Assembly (NCBI GenBank): GCA_040768845.1
Contig: JAXGME010000010.1
Location: forward strand, 31,945 to 95,944
Direction of reading: 5' to 3'
Origin: JAEZHK01 sp040768845
GTDB lineage: Bacteria; Bacillota; Clostridia; Christensenellales; Aristaeellaceae
Length of the DNA stretch: 64,000 nt
Shown here: positions 25,450-34,947 of the stretch, piece by piece
Numbering within the stretch: the first letter of the stretch is position 1
How the letters are laid out: each line of letters starts with the position of its first letter
Made by a program: the position numbers and the translations under genes
The notes under the pieces: generated by a model
Databases searched by the model: none
The model's input: only the letters and a program-made list of their open reading frames with translations
Told to the model about the DNA's origin: nothing

Positions 25450-27243
25450 ATGACGAAGAATAAGAAACTCTTGCAGTGGGTTGACGAAGTCAAAGATATG
25501 TGTCAGCCGGATTCCGTCTATTGGTGCGACGGTTCCGAAGAGGAATACCAGCGCATTCTCAAGAGCATGGTGGATTCCGGTGCCGCCATTCCGCTCAACC
25601 CCGAGAAGCGCCCGGGCTGCTACCTGTTCCGCAGCCATCCCTCCGATGTGGCGCGGGTCGAAAACCGTACTTTTATCGCCTCCAAACGGAAGGAAGACGC
25701 CGGCATCACCAACAACTGGGTCGATCCGGAGGAATTGAAAAAGACGATGCGCGCGCTGTACAAGGGCTGCATGAAGGGCCGCACGCTGTACGTCATCCCC
25801 TTCTCCATGGGCCCCATCGGCTCGCCCATTTCCAAAATCGGCGTGGAGATCACCGACAGCCCCTACGTCGTGGCCAACATGCGGATCATGACCCGCACGG
25901 GCCAGGCCGTGCTGGATGTGCTGGGCGACGAGGGCGAATTTGTGCCCTGCCTGCACTCTGTCGGCGCGCCGCTTGAGCCGGGCCAGAAAGACGTCGCGTG
26001 GCCCTGCGCGCCCATTGAGCAGAAGTATATCAGCCATTTTCCCGAGGACCGCACGATCTGGTCCTACGGCTCCGGCTACGGCGGAAACGCGCTTCTGGGC
26101 AAGAAGTGCTTCGCGCTGCGCATCGCGTCCGTCCAGGCCCGCGACGAGGGCTGGATGGCCGAGCACATGCTGGTACTGCGCCTGACCGACCCCAAGGGCA
26201 ACGTGAAATACATCACCGGCGCGTTCCCCAGCGCCTGCGGCAAGACCAACCTGGCCATGCTGATCCCCACCGTCCCCGGCTGGAAGGTCGAGACCGTGGG
26301 CGACGACATCGCCTGGATGAAGTTCGGCAAGGACGGCCGTCTCTACGCCATCAACCCCGAGGCGGGCTTCTTCGGCGTGGCGCCGGGCACTTCCGAGCAG
26401 TCCAACCCCAACGCGATGCACACCATTACCAAGAACACCATCTTCACCAACGTGGCGCTGACCGACGACGGCGACGTGTGGTGGGAGGGCATCGGCACCC
26501 CCGCGCCGGATCACCTGATCGACTGGAAGGGCAACGACTGGACGCCCGACAGCAAGGAGCCGGCCGCCCATCCCAACGCCCGCTTCACCACGCCCGCCAG
26601 CCAGTGCCCCTCCATCGCGCCCGAATGGGAGGATCCCAACGGTGTGCCGATTTCCGCCATCCTGATCGGCGGCCGCCGGCCCTCCACCATCCCGCTGGTG
26701 AACGAGAGCTTTGACTGGAAGCACGGCGTGTTCCTGGGCTCCATCATGGGTTCCGAGATCACGGCCGCCGCCATCTCCTCGAAGATCGGCCAGGTGCGCC
26801 GCGATCCCTTCGCGATGCTGCCCTTCATCGGCTACAACGCGACGGACTACCTCCAGCACTGGCTGGACATCGGCGAGGCCACCGAGGCCGACAAGCTGCC
26901 GAGAATCTTCTACGTCAACTGGTTCCGCAAGAGCCCGGAGGGTAAGTTCCTGTGGCCGGGCTACGGCGACAACAGCCGCGTGCTCAAGTGGATCGTGCAG
27001 CGCGTATCCGGCGAAATCGGTGCGGAGCAAACCCCCATCGGCCTCCTGCCCAAGAAGGAAGACCTGGATATCAGCGGCCTTGAACTCAAGGAAGGCGCGC
27101 TGGATGAGCTGCTCAAGGTGGACAAGGAAGGCTGGAAGGCCGAGGTCGAGTCCATCAAGGAGTACTACGCCAAGTACGACGGCAAGCTGCCCAAGGAGAT
27201 GTACCACCAGCTGGATGCGCTGGAAGCGCGCGTCAACAGCTGA
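25450..27243 (+). CDS. pckG: Phosphoenolpyruvate carboxykinase (GTP)
   Basis: A 597-residue enzyme interconverting oxaloacetate + GTP and phosphoenolpyruvate + CO2 + GDP. It is the GTP form, not the ATP form usual in many Clostridia. Evidence is the P-loop with the reactive Cys FPSACGKTNLAM, the GDDIAWMKF region, NPEAGFFGVAPGTS and FYVNWFRKSPEGKFLWPGYG. It follows AAGGAG and a TATAAT promoter, and ends at a strong terminator, so it is monocistronic. In anaerobes it often runs in the carboxylating direction toward oxaloacetate (family knowledge; direction here not determinable). Confidence 0.97.
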   Translation: MTKNKKLLQWVDEVKDMCQPDSVYWCDGSEEEYQRILKSMVDSGAAIPLNPEKRPGCYLFRSHPSDVARVENRTFIASKRKEDAGITNNWVDPEELKKTMRALYKGCMKGRTLYVIPFSMGPIGSPISKIGVEITDSPYVVANMRIMTRTGQAVLDVLGDEGEFVPCLHSVGAPLEPGQKDVAWPCAPIEQKYISHFPEDRTIWSYGSGYGGNALLGKKCFALRIASVQARDEGWMAEHMLVLRLTDPKGNVKYITGAFPSACGKTNLAMLIPTVPGWKVETVGDDIAWMKFGKDGRLYAINPEAGFFGVAPGTSEQSNPNAMHTITKNTIFTNVALTDDGDVWWEGIGTPAPDHLIDWKGNDWTPDSKEPAAHPNARFTTPASQCPSIAPEWEDPNGVPISAILIGGRRPSTIPLVNESFDWKHGVFLGSIMGSEITAAAISSKIGQVRRDPFAMLPFIGYNATDYLQHWLDIGEATEADKLPRIFYVNWFRKSPEGKFLWPGYGDNSRVLKWIVQRVSGEIGAEQTPIGLLPKKEDLDISGLELKEGALDELLKVDKEGWKAEVESIKEYYAKYDGKLPKEMYHQLDALEARVNS

Positions 27244-27279
27244 GGCGCATTCCCGGAGGCGAAGCGTTGACCGGGTCTA

Positions 27280-27318
27280 AACCGCCGGAAACCCATTTGG
27301 GTTTCCGGCGGTTCTTTC
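27280..27318 (+). terminator. Intrinsic terminator of pckG
   Basis: A 15-bp perfect stem (AACCGCCGGAAACCC, loop ATTT, complement at 27299-27313) followed by a T-rich stretch. Confidence 0.92.
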
Positions 27319-27376
27319 GCTTTTCGGGGGGCGTGCCGCCTTTATCCGCCTTGCGATGGGGCCGGAGGCATGCGCC

Positions 27377-28339
27377 TTACCGCGGGTTGACGATGTTGAC
27401 CGGCGCGCCGCCGAGGAAGGCGCGCAGGTTGTCCGCCGCGATGCCCATCAGCCGCTTGCGGGATTCCCGGGGCGCCCAGGCGATGTGGGGCGTGATGAGG
27501 CAGTTTTTCGCCCGGAGCAGCGGGTTGTCCGCCCGGATAGGCTCTTCGTCCACCACATCCAGCCCCGCGGCGTACACGTGCCCGTCGTTCAGCGCGTCCG
27601 CCAGATCCCTTTCGACGACGAGGGGGCCGCGCCCGGTGTTGATCAGGATCACGCCGGGCTTCATTTTCGCAATTGCGGCGCGGTCGATCATGCCGCGGGT
27701 CTCTTCCGTCAGCGGGCAGTTGAGCGAGATCACGTCCGAGCGGGCGTAGAGCGCGTCCAGCGTCACAAATTCGATCGGGCCGCGGCAGTCTCCCGGGACC
27801 GTTCGGGGGTGGGAAATCACGCGCATGCCAAAGGCCGCGGCGATCCCGGCGGTCGCCCGGCCGATGCGGCCAAAGCCGACGATGCCCATTGTCTTTCCGG
27901 CCAGCTCGACTTGCGGGGTTTCCCAAAAGCAGAAATCCGGGCTTTCACTCCAGCGCCCCGCGTGGACGGCCGCGGAGTGGTGCTCCGGGCGGTGGCACAG
28001 CGCCAGCAGCAGCGCGAACACAAACTGCGCCACGGCGTCGGTGCCGTAGGCGGGGACATTGGCCACCGGGATGCCCCGCTCCCGGGCGGCCGCAACATCC
28101 ACCACGTTGTAGCCGGTGGCCAGTACGCCGATAAAGCGCAGGTTCGGGCAGGCGAAGATCGTCTGCCGCGTGAGCGGCGTCTTGTTGGTGTAGACGATCT
28201 CGGCGTCCGCCATTCGCGCTGCCGTCTGCTCCGGGGCAGTCCGGTCATAAACCGTCAATTCGCCCAGTGCCTCCAAATCCGCCCAGCTCAGGTCGCCGGG
28301 GTTCAGGGTATGGCCGTCCAGTATCACAATCTTGGGCAT
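27377..28339 (-). CDS. D-2-hydroxyacid dehydrogenase, glycerate dehydrogenase/hydroxypyruvate reductase-like
   Basis: A 320-residue enzyme with the Rossmann loop GFGRIGRATAGIAAAFG, catalytic Arg in INTGRGPLVVE, Glu in VVDEEPIRADNPLL and His in ITPHIAWAPRESRKRL. The Trp-Ala-Pro after the catalytic His and the ending FLGGAPVNIVN resemble HprA-type glycerate dehydrogenases, which reduce hydroxypyruvate to D-glycerate with NADH. Starts with ATG behind AAGGAG. The two dehydrogenases of this window (see 6917) are separate paralogues. Confidence 0.85.
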   Translation of the reverse strand: MPKIVILDGHTLNPGDLSWADLEALGELTVYDRTAPEQTAARMADAEIVYTNKTPLTRQTIFACPNLRFIGVLATGYNVVDVAAARERGIPVANVPAYGTDAVAQFVFALLLALCHRPEHHSAAVHAGRWSESPDFCFWETPQVELAGKTMGIVGFGRIGRATAGIAAAFGMRVISHPRTVPGDCRGPIEFVTLDALYARSDVISLNCPLTEETRGMIDRAAIAKMKPGVILINTGRGPLVVERDLADALNDGHVYAAGLDVVDEEPIRADNPLLRAKNCLITPHIAWAPRESRKRLMGIAADNLRAFLGGAPVNIVNPR

Positions 28340-28377
28340 GGCTTGCTCCTTAAACGCCGGAAAGGCGCCCGAGCTGA

Positions 28378-28406
28378 TTGAGCGCTTCCGGAGCGTGTTA
28401 TATATG
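28378..28406 (+). promoter_or_regulatory. Possible catalase promoter
   Basis: TTGAGC (28378-28383) and TATATG (28401-28406), 17 bp apart, upstream of a leader of about 165 nt. The leader includes a small hairpin (CCCC-GGT-GGGG at about 28535). No PerR-box-like AT-rich palindrome was recognised. Confidence 0.3.
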
Positions 28407-28576
28407 GAACATGATATTGCATTTCAGACCCGATCGAAAGCGGCCGAAGGCAATTTTTTTGTGAAGTCCCTCTCCTTTCTTTTTTGTTCCATTTAACCGT
28501 TTTCCACGCAATCCTTGTGTTTGGGGATTCCAGACCCCGGTGGGGGTTGGAAATACATCATGAAAGGGGTGTTTCA

Positions 28577-30091
28577 ATGGACGAGAAAAAACTGACCACC
28601 GCAACCGGAGCGCCGGTCGCCAACAACCAAGATTCGCTCACGGCGGGTCCCCGCGGGCCAATGCTGCTGCAGGACGTATGGTTTCTCGAGAAGATGGCGC
28701 ATTTTGACCGCGAAGTCATCCCGGAGCGGCGCATGCACGCCAAGGGCTCCGGAGCGTTTGGCAAGTTCACCGTCACCAATGACATCACGAAGTATACCCG
28801 CGCCAGGGTGTTCTCCGAAGTGGGCAAGGAGACGCCGGTTTTTGTGCGCTTCTCGACCGTCGCCGGAGAGCGCGGCGCGGCGGATGCCGAGCGCGATATC
28901 CGCGGCTTTGCCATCAAGTTCTACACCGAAGAGGGCAACTGGGACCTGGTGGGCAACAATACGCCCGTGTTCTTCATCCGCGACGCGCATCACTTTTCCG
29001 ACCTCAACCACGTGGTCAAGCGCGACCCCAGGACCAACATGCGTTCCCCGCAGAACAACTGGGACTTCTGGACCATGCTGCCCGAGGCGCTGCACCAAGT
29101 GACCATCGTCATGAGCGACCGCGGCCTGCCCGACGGCTACCGCCACATGCACGGCTTTGGCAGCCATACCTACAGTCTTATCAGCGCGGACGGCGTGCGT
29201 CACTGGATCAAGTTCCACTTCCGCACCCACCAGGGCATCAAGAACCTGACCGACGCCGAGGCGGAGGCGATCGTCGGAAAGGACCGCGAAAGCGCGCAGC
29301 GCGATCTGTTTGAAGCCATCGAGCGGGGCGATTTCCCGCGCTGGACGATGCAGATCCAGATCATGACGGAGGCGCAGGCCAGGAATCACCGGGAAAACCC
29401 CTTTGACATCACCAAGGTGTGGAGCCACAGGGATTACCCGCTGATTGACGTGGGCGTGCTGGAGCTCAACCGCAACCCGGACAACTACTTCGCCCAGGTT
29501 GAACAGGCCGCCTTCAGCCCCGCCCACATTGTGCCGGGCATCGGCCTTTCCCCGGACAAGCTGCTGCAGGGGCGCGTCTTCTCCTACGGCGACGCGCACC
29601 GCTACCGGCTCGGCGTCAACAACGACCAGATCCCCGTCAACCGCCCCATCGTCCCCGTGCACAGCTACCATCGGGACGGCATGATGCGGGTGGACGGCAA
29701 CTACGGCGCGACGCTGGGCTACGAGCCCAACAGCTACGGCGAATGGGCCGAACAGCCGGACTTTGCCGAGCCGCCGCTGGATCTGTCCGGCTTTGCGGAC
29801 CGCTTCAGCCCCTACGGCGACGACGACGACTGCTTCTACCAGCCGGGCAACCTGTACCGCCTGATGACCGAGGAGCAAAAGTGCGCGCTGATCGAGAACA
29901 CGAAAAACAGCATCATGCCGGTGACGATGAACATCAAGTACCGGCACGCCGCGCACTGCCATATGGCCGACCCGGACTACGGCGCGCGCATTGCCGCGGC
30001 GCTGGGCCTTGACATGGAAAAGGTGCTGCCGCTGACGAAGCTCACCCACAAGGAGCGCATGGCGGCGACAAAGGCCGGGACATTCGAATAG
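28577..30091 (+). CDS. katA: Heme catalase, monofunctional (small-subunit clade)
   Basis: A 504-residue enzyme that dismutates hydrogen peroxide. The start at 28577 (MDEKKLTTATGAPV) follows AAAGGGG; the open frame upstream has no site. Catalytic His lies in RRMHAKGSGAFG, the distal Asn in WDLVGNNTPVFFIRD and the heme-ligand Tyr in GRVFSYGDAHRYRLG. Length and the lack of a C-terminal flavodoxin-like domain place it in the small-subunit group. It is monocistronic between a promoter and a strong terminator. In an organism rich in oxygen-sensitive hydrogenases it implies protection against transient oxygen exposure. Confidence 0.96.
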   Translation: MDEKKLTTATGAPVANNQDSLTAGPRGPMLLQDVWFLEKMAHFDREVIPERRMHAKGSGAFGKFTVTNDITKYTRARVFSEVGKETPVFVRFSTVAGERGAADAERDIRGFAIKFYTEEGNWDLVGNNTPVFFIRDAHHFSDLNHVVKRDPRTNMRSPQNNWDFWTMLPEALHQVTIVMSDRGLPDGYRHMHGFGSHTYSLISADGVRHWIKFHFRTHQGIKNLTDAEAEAIVGKDRESAQRDLFEAIERGDFPRWTMQIQIMTEAQARNHRENPFDITKVWSHRDYPLIDVGVLELNRNPDNYFAQVEQAAFSPAHIVPGIGLSPDKLLQGRVFSYGDAHRYRLGVNNDQIPVNRPIVPVHSYHRDGMMRVDGNYGATLGYEPNSYGEWAEQPDFAEPPLDLSGFADRFSPYGDDDDCFYQPGNLYRLMTEEQKCALIENTKNSIMPVTMNIKYRHAAHCHMADPDYGARIAAALGLDMEKVLPLTKLTHKERMAATKAGTFE

Positions 30092-30106
30092 CGCGCATTT
30101 GCCCCC

Positions 30107-30139
30107 GCGCCCGCCGGCACGCCGGCGGGCGCGCGTTTT
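30107..30139 (+). terminator. Intrinsic terminator of the catalase gene
   Basis: An 11-bp perfect stem (GCGCCCGCCGG, loop CACG, complement) followed by GCGTTTT. Confidence 0.88.
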
Positions 30140-30148
30140 GCGTCGCGG

Positions 30149-30177
30149 TTGACATGCGCAACCACCGGTGTTATATT
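30149..30177 (+). promoter_or_regulatory. Consensus-type promoter of the epimerase gene
   Basis: TTGACA (30149-30154), a 17-bp spacer and TATATT (30172-30177). It lies 30 bp before the start codon, immediately downstream of the catalase terminator. Confidence 0.85.
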
Positions 30178-30206
30178 TTGAAAAAAGACTGGCCGGAGGT
30201 GTGGAC

Positions 30207-31220
30207 ATGAAAGCTCTTTTCATCGGCGGGACCGGCACCATCAGCAGTCCCATTTCGTACTTTGCCGCCAGCGGCGGCTGGGAACTCTACCTGCTCAACC
30301 GAGGCAGCCGGGGACTGCCGGAAGGTGCGGCCCAGATTCGGGCCGACATCCGCGACGAGGATGCCGTGCGCGAGAAGATCTCGGGCATGCGCTTTGATGT
30401 GGTCGCGGACTTTATCGCCTATACTCCGGATGATGTCGAGCGGGATTTCCGCCTCTTTGGGGGAAAGACGGCCCAGTACATCTTCATCAGCTCCGCCTCG
30501 GCCTATCAAAAGCCGCTGGCCAGCCCCTTTGTCACGGAGAGCACGCCGCTATTCAACCCGTTCTGGCAGTATTCCCGCGACAAGATCGCCTGCGAGCAGC
30601 TTTTGACGGATCTGTACCGCCGGGAGGGCTTCCCGATCACCATCGTGCGCCCCAGCCACACCTACGGCGAGCGGGCGGTGCCGGTGGCGCTGCACGGGGG
30701 GAAGGGCTCATACCCGGTCATCCGGCGCATGAAGCAGGGCAAGAAGGTGATCGTCCCCGGCGACGGCACATCGCTCTGGACGCTCACATGGAACGAGGAC
30801 TTTGCGTGGGCGTTTCTGGGCCTGATGGGCAACATCCACGCCGTCGGCGAAACCTATCAGATCACATCGGACGAATCGCTGACCTGGAACCAGATCTACC
30901 ACACCGCCGCCGCCGCGATGGGCGTCGAGGCGCGCCTGGTGCACATTCCCTCGGACGTGCTGGGTGCGAAGAACCCGGACTGGAAGGGCGGCCTCGTCGG
31001 CGACAAGGCCAACAGCGTCGTCTTTGACAACGCGAAAATCAAGCGTGCCGTGCCCGACTTTAAGGCGTGCACCCGCTTTGACGAGGGCGTCCGCGTGGCG
31101 CTGGAGTACATTGACGGGCATCCCGAGTGCCAAACGGAGGACCCGGCGTTTGACGACTGGTGCGATCGGATGATCGAGGCCTGGGAACGCGCTGTCGAAT
31201 CGCTTCCGCGCTTCCATTGA
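30207..31220 (+). CDS. NAD-dependent epimerase/dehydratase family protein (extended SDR)
   Basis: A 337-residue protein with an N-terminal NAD-binding fold (MKALFIGGTGTISSPI) and the extended-SDR organisation. The usual Tyr-x-x-x-Lys appears as FWQYSRDKIACEQLL, preceded by FISSASAYQKP. Substrate binding is suggested by RPSHTYGERAVP and the C-terminal half resembles sugar-nucleotide epimerases. No sugar pathway genes are adjacent, so the substrate is unknown. Start behind GGAGGTG with its own promoter. Confidence 0.8.
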   Translation: MKALFIGGTGTISSPISYFAASGGWELYLLNRGSRGLPEGAAQIRADIRDEDAVREKISGMRFDVVADFIAYTPDDVERDFRLFGGKTAQYIFISSASAYQKPLASPFVTESTPLFNPFWQYSRDKIACEQLLTDLYRREGFPITIVRPSHTYGERAVPVALHGGKGSYPVIRRMKQGKKVIVPGDGTSLWTLTWNEDFAWAFLGLMGNIHAVGETYQITSDESLTWNQIYHTAAAAMGVEARLVHIPSDVLGAKNPDWKGGLVGDKANSVVFDNAKIKRAVPDFKACTRFDEGVRVALEYIDGHPECQTEDPAFDDWCDRMIEAWERAVESLPRFH

Positions 31221-31260
31221 GAAACCAATCGGGTCCGGCGCGCGTCTAATCGAACATCAG

Positions 31261-31280
31261 GGCGAATTTCGCCATATAAT
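31261..31280 (+). promoter_or_regulatory. Promoter with internal palindrome upstream of the surface-protein gene
   Basis: TATAAT at 31275-31280 is directly preceded by the perfect 13-bp inverted repeat GGCGAATTTCGCC (31261-31273), which fills the spacer between the -10 and where a -35 would be. No -35 is obvious. The location suggests a repressor or activator site that controls the surface-protein gene. Confidence 0.5.
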
Positions 31281-31312
31281 CTTCGATTTGGGAATCCTCA
31301 GGAGGTGTTTCC

Positions 31313-34300
31313 ATGAAGGGCAAGCGGATTTTGACGGGCATTCTGGCCGTTTGGCTGACCATGCTGCTGGCCGTGGGCGCGCCGGTCGCGCCCGCATTCG
31401 CCGAGTCCGGCCAGGACCAGCCCGAACAGGCGGAGCAGCCTCCCGAGGAGGCCGCGGAGACGGCGCCGGCGGAACCGGAGGGTGAGCCCTCGGGTGGATA
31501 CGCGCAGGCCGTGCAGGAGGCCGCCGTCTATCTGGACGCTCAACTGACCCAGCCCGTTTCCCTTCTGTCGGAGGGTGATGTGGTCTACTTAAGCGAAATT
31601 GACGCCGATACCGGCGCGGCCATGGTGATCTTCAACATGGCTGGCGTCGCCACCATCGGCTATGTGCTGCCGGAGGCGCTGCAGACACTGGACGCGGGGC
31701 AGGCCGAGGCCTACGCCGGCAGTGCCGTGGAGGCCGAGGATTCCATTCGCGCGGGAGATGACGGGGATGTGGTGCTGCTGCCTGTCGCAGGCACCACAGA
31801 GCCGACGCCTGAGCCGACGCCGGAGCCTACACCGGAACCGACGCCCGAGCCCACGCTGGAACCCACGCCGGAACCGACGCCGGAGCCTACACCGGAGCCG
31901 ACGCCAGAGCCTACGCCCGAACCCACACCGGAACCCACGCCTGAGCCGACGCCGGAATCGACGCCGGAACCGACGCCGGAACCGACGCCCGAGCCGACGC
32001 CTGAGCCGACACTCGAACCGACGCCGGAACTGACGCCCGAGCCTACACCGGAGCCGACGCCTGAGCCTACGCCCGAACCCACGCCTGAGCCGACGCCGGA
32101 ACCAACACCGGAGCCGACGCCGGAAGTGATTCAACCGGCACCACCCCAGTTGCCAACGCCCGAGCCTACACCGGAGCCAACACCCGAGCCTACGCCCGAG
32201 CCTACACCGGAGCCCACCCCGGAGCCGACGCTTGAACCAACGCCAGAGCCCACACCGGAAGCTACGCTGGAGCCTACGCCGGAGCCCACTCCGGAAGTCA
32301 CGCCGGAGGTAACACCCGAACCGACCCCGGAGCCATCCCCGACACCGGAAGTGATTCAGCCGGCACCGCCCAAGCTGCCCACCCCGGAACCGACGCCGGA
32401 ACCGACGCCGGAACCGACACCCGAACCCACGCCTGAACCCACGCCGGAACCGACGCCGGAACCGACACCCGAACCCACGCCTGAACCGACCCCGGAACCC
32501 ACACCGGAACCGACGCCGGAGCCTACACCGGAACCGACCCCGGAGCCTACACCGGAGCCTACACCGGAAGCGACCCCGGAACCCACTCCGGAACCCACAC
32601 CGGAACCGACGCCGGAACCCACACCAGAACCGACACCCGAACCGACGCCTGAGCCCAGCCCCGCCATTTCAATGACGATGACCAGCGACGCCTGGGAGTA
32701 CCGCGCCGGCGACGTGGTGGTGTATACCGCGACGGTGGTCAATGATGGCAACGTGACGCTGTCGCGCGTAGCCGTCACGGACGAACTGGTTGGAAGCCCC
32801 GAAGTCATCCGCGACCTGGCGCCGGGCGAGCAGAAGCGTGTGGTCTTCCGCTATACGGTGCCCGGGGATGCCGAGGCCGGGGCGCTGGAAAACCGCGCGA
32901 TGGCCGTCGCGCAGGCCGAGGTGGGGGCCGACGCGATCAACGCGCAGGCCGACACCGCCGTGACAGTGCTGGACGGCGATGTCGTCGCCCGCATCGAGAT
33001 TCCCACGGCGGTTGAGCCGGGCGAAACGGTCGAGGGGAACGTGATCGTTGAAAACGGAGGCTCGAAGGATCTGACCGGCCTTACATATGCCGTCGAACCG
33101 GACGGCGCGGTGATATCCGGCGCGGAGAAGCGCCTCAACGCGGGGGAGAGCCTGGCGTTTCCCTTCCGGTTTGCGGTCTCAAAGGATCAGTCTCCCGGTC
33201 CGCTGACGATGGGCGTGCGCGTGTCGGGCACGTACAACCGTGAGGCTGTGGAGCTGAACGCCGTGTCGGATGTGGAGATCGCGCGCGTTCCCGCGCTGAC
33301 CACGCAGCAAAAGGCCGCGAAGCGCTCCGTCAAGCCCGGAGAGACCGTTTCGTACCGCGCGACGGTCGCCAACGTTGGCAACGTCGCGCTGGCAGACCTC
33401 ACCTGTGCCAGCGACCTCTGGGGCATTGCCATCGATCCCGATTCCATCGTGCCTGCCGACGGGGCGACGATTGACGCGGAAACCCTCGTCATCCACCGCC
33501 TAGGGCCGGGGGAGACGCTATCCTATGAGTACGCCTACACGATTCCGACGGCCGCCGATTCCGGCGCGTTTGAGAGCAATCTCAGCGTCACGGGCAGCGA
33601 CGAAGTCACCGGAAAATCGGTCGCGGCGGGGTCCGTCACCGAGGTTTCGATTGCCGCCGCTCCCGATCTGACGCTTCAGATTGCCACCGACCGGGACGCC
33701 TACGCCCCCGGTGAGGACATTCAGTACATTCTGACCGCCCAAAATACCGGCAACGTGACACTGGAGGATGTACGCCTTCTCGACCACGCGGAGGGGCTGA
33801 CGCTGATGAGCGTCGATGCGTCGAACGACTCCGGCGCGGTTCAGGATGAAGGGGATTCCGCCGTTACAATGCCGATCCTTTCGTCCGGCGCGTCCGTCCG
33901 CGTGGTCTTTACGGGCCCCGCGCCGGTGGCCGATCTGAGTGATCCGGACGTAACGGTCTCGGGCAACGGCTTTGAGTACCGCTATCGCAATCAGGCCGCG
34001 GCTTCCGGCCGGTCCGCCGCGGACGGAACCGTCGTTTCCGCCGAAGCCGGCGCGGCCGTCACGATTTCCGGCGTCATCGCGCTGGGTATCGAGGCCGGTG
34101 CCGACGCCGAATACTATCGGCCCGGCGAGACGGCGCGCGTCCGCGTCCGCGTGTTCAACGACGGCGACGCCATCCTCGGCCACATCGTGCTGGAGGAGGA
34201 TCAGGGCCTCACCTTCAAGGGAAAGAACCGCGCATCCGTCGACGTGGATGCCTCCGGCGGCAACGAGATCATCGCGCGGCTTGCGCCCGGAGAGGACGTG

Positions 34301-34924
34301 ACGCTGACCTACGAAAAGGAGATTCCCGCCGACTACGGAGAGCCTTCGCTGGACGCGAGCCTCTTTGCCAAGAGCGCCTATGCCAACGCGGGCACGACGC
34401 TGTCCATCCCGATGGGCGAGAAAAAGCCCGCCGCGGTGCTGCTCAGCATGCGCGCCGCCGCCGATCCGGTGGAGGAAGGGCAGGCCGCGGCCTTTGACAT
34501 CACCGTTACCAACGACGGCGACCGGGCGCTGTACGCCGTGGATGTGAAGGCGAGCCCGGAGGGCGGTACCTATGCCGACCTGCCCGAGGGCGTGAGCGCC
34601 GAGGGCGACACGCTGCACATTGCCGAGCTTCCCGCCGGCGAAACGCTGACGGTGCGCTATCAGGTGGACGCCGAAGCGGAAACCGAGGAGGATGGCCGCA
34701 TCGAAGCCAGCGTCACCGCCACCGGCTGGGAGGACGAGGCTCGGACCGGTTCCGTGACCGCCTCCGCCAGCGCGGGGGCCGGCATCGCGGTTACCACCCC
34801 CGCGCCAACCCAGGCACCCGCCCAAGCGAGCCGCCTGCCGGCCACCATCCTGATCATTGGATTTGCGCTGCTGGCGCTAATGATCGCCGCGGGCCTGATC
34901 ATCCTGGCACGCAGGCGAAGGTAG
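31313..34924 (+). CDS. Large cell-surface protein with Glu-Pro-Thr-Pro stalk and repeated CARDB/DUF11-like domains
   Basis: A 1203-residue exported protein. It has a signal peptide (residues 1-27), a short N-terminal globular part (to about 160), then a stalk of (E-P-T-P)n from about 161 to 450 that is interrupted twice by EVIQPAPP. Six Ig-like repeats of roughly 110 residues follow, each with a pattern such as GDVVVYTATVVNDGNVTLSRVAV or GEDIQYILTAQNTGNVTLEDV. The C-terminus is a helix followed by Arg-Arg-Arg (ILIIGFALLALMIAAGLII). The helix is preceded by SRLPATI, close to a sortase LPxTG signal but with Ile instead of Gly. It is likely a wall- or membrane-anchored adhesin-like stalk; ligand unknown. 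Confidence 0.85.
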   Translation: MKGKRILTGILAVWLTMLLAVGAPVAPAFAESGQDQPEQAEQPPEEAAETAPAEPEGEPSGGYAQAVQEAAVYLDAQLTQPVSLLSEGDVVYLSEIDADTGAAMVIFNMAGVATIGYVLPEALQTLDAGQAEAYAGSAVEAEDSIRAGDDGDVVLLPVAGTTEPTPEPTPEPTPEPTPEPTLEPTPEPTPEPTPEPTPEPTPEPTPEPTPEPTPESTPEPTPEPTPEPTPEPTLEPTPELTPEPTPEPTPEPTPEPTPEPTPEPTPEPTPEVIQPAPPQLPTPEPTPEPTPEPTPEPTPEPTPEPTLEPTPEPTPEATLEPTPEPTPEVTPEVTPEPTPEPSPTPEVIQPAPPKLPTPEPTPEPTPEPTPEPTPEPTPEPTPEPTPEPTPEPTPEPTPEPTPEPTPEPTPEPTPEPTPEATPEPTPEPTPEPTPEPTPEPTPEPTPEPSPAISMTMTSDAWEYRAGDVVVYTATVVNDGNVTLSRVAVTDELVGSPEVIRDLAPGEQKRVVFRYTVPGDAEAGALENRAMAVAQAEVGADAINAQADTAVTVLDGDVVARIEIPTAVEPGETVEGNVIVENGGSKDLTGLTYAVEPDGAVISGAEKRLNAGESLAFPFRFAVSKDQSPGPLTMGVRVSGTYNREAVELNAVSDVEIARVPALTTQQKAAKRSVKPGETVSYRATVANVGNVALADLTCASDLWGIAIDPDSIVPADGATIDAETLVIHRLGPGETLSYEYAYTIPTAADSGAFESNLSVTGSDEVTGKSVAAGSVTEVSIAAAPDLTLQIATDRDAYAPGEDIQYILTAQNTGNVTLEDVRLLDHAEGLTLMSVDASNDSGAVQDEGDSAVTMPILSSGASVRVVFTGPAPVADLSDPDVTVSGNGFEYRYRNQAAASGRSAADGTVVSAEAGAAVTISGVIALGIEAGADAEYYRPGETARVRVRVFNDGDAILGHIVLEEDQGLTFKGKNRASVDVDASGGNEIIARLAPGEDVTLTYEKEIPADYGEPSLDASLFAKSAYANAGTTLSIPMGEKKPAAVLLSMRAAADPVEEGQAAAFDITVTNDGDRALYAVDVKASPEGGTYADLPEGVSAEGDTLHIAELPAGETLTVRYQVDAEAETEEDGRIEASVTATGWEDEARTGSVTASASAGAGIAVTTPAPTQAPAQASRLPATILIIGFALLALMIAAGLIILARRRR
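31795..32657 (+). repeat. Tandem 12-bp-type repeat encoding Glu-Pro-Thr-Pro
   Basis: Degenerate tandem repeats of GAGCCGACGCCG-type 12-mers, varying at synonymous positions, encode the proline-rich stalk. Two identical interruptions (GAAGTGATTCAACCGGCACC-like at about 32122 and 32350) suggest segmental duplication of the stalk. Such arrays change length easily by slippage. Confidence 0.9.
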
Positions 34925-34947
34925 ACCGCCGCCCGCGTCCATGAAAA

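Noticed and set aside
31795..32657. CRISPR-like appearance of short repeats
   Set aside because: The 12-bp units are contiguous with no unique spacers, keep the reading frame and vary at synonymous positions, so they are coding repeats.
31711..32808. Minus-strand open frames encoding long (Gly-Val-Gly-Ser)n proteins
   Set aside because: They are the mechanical complement of the Glu-Pro-Thr-Pro repeat array and have no independent start site or ribosome binding site.
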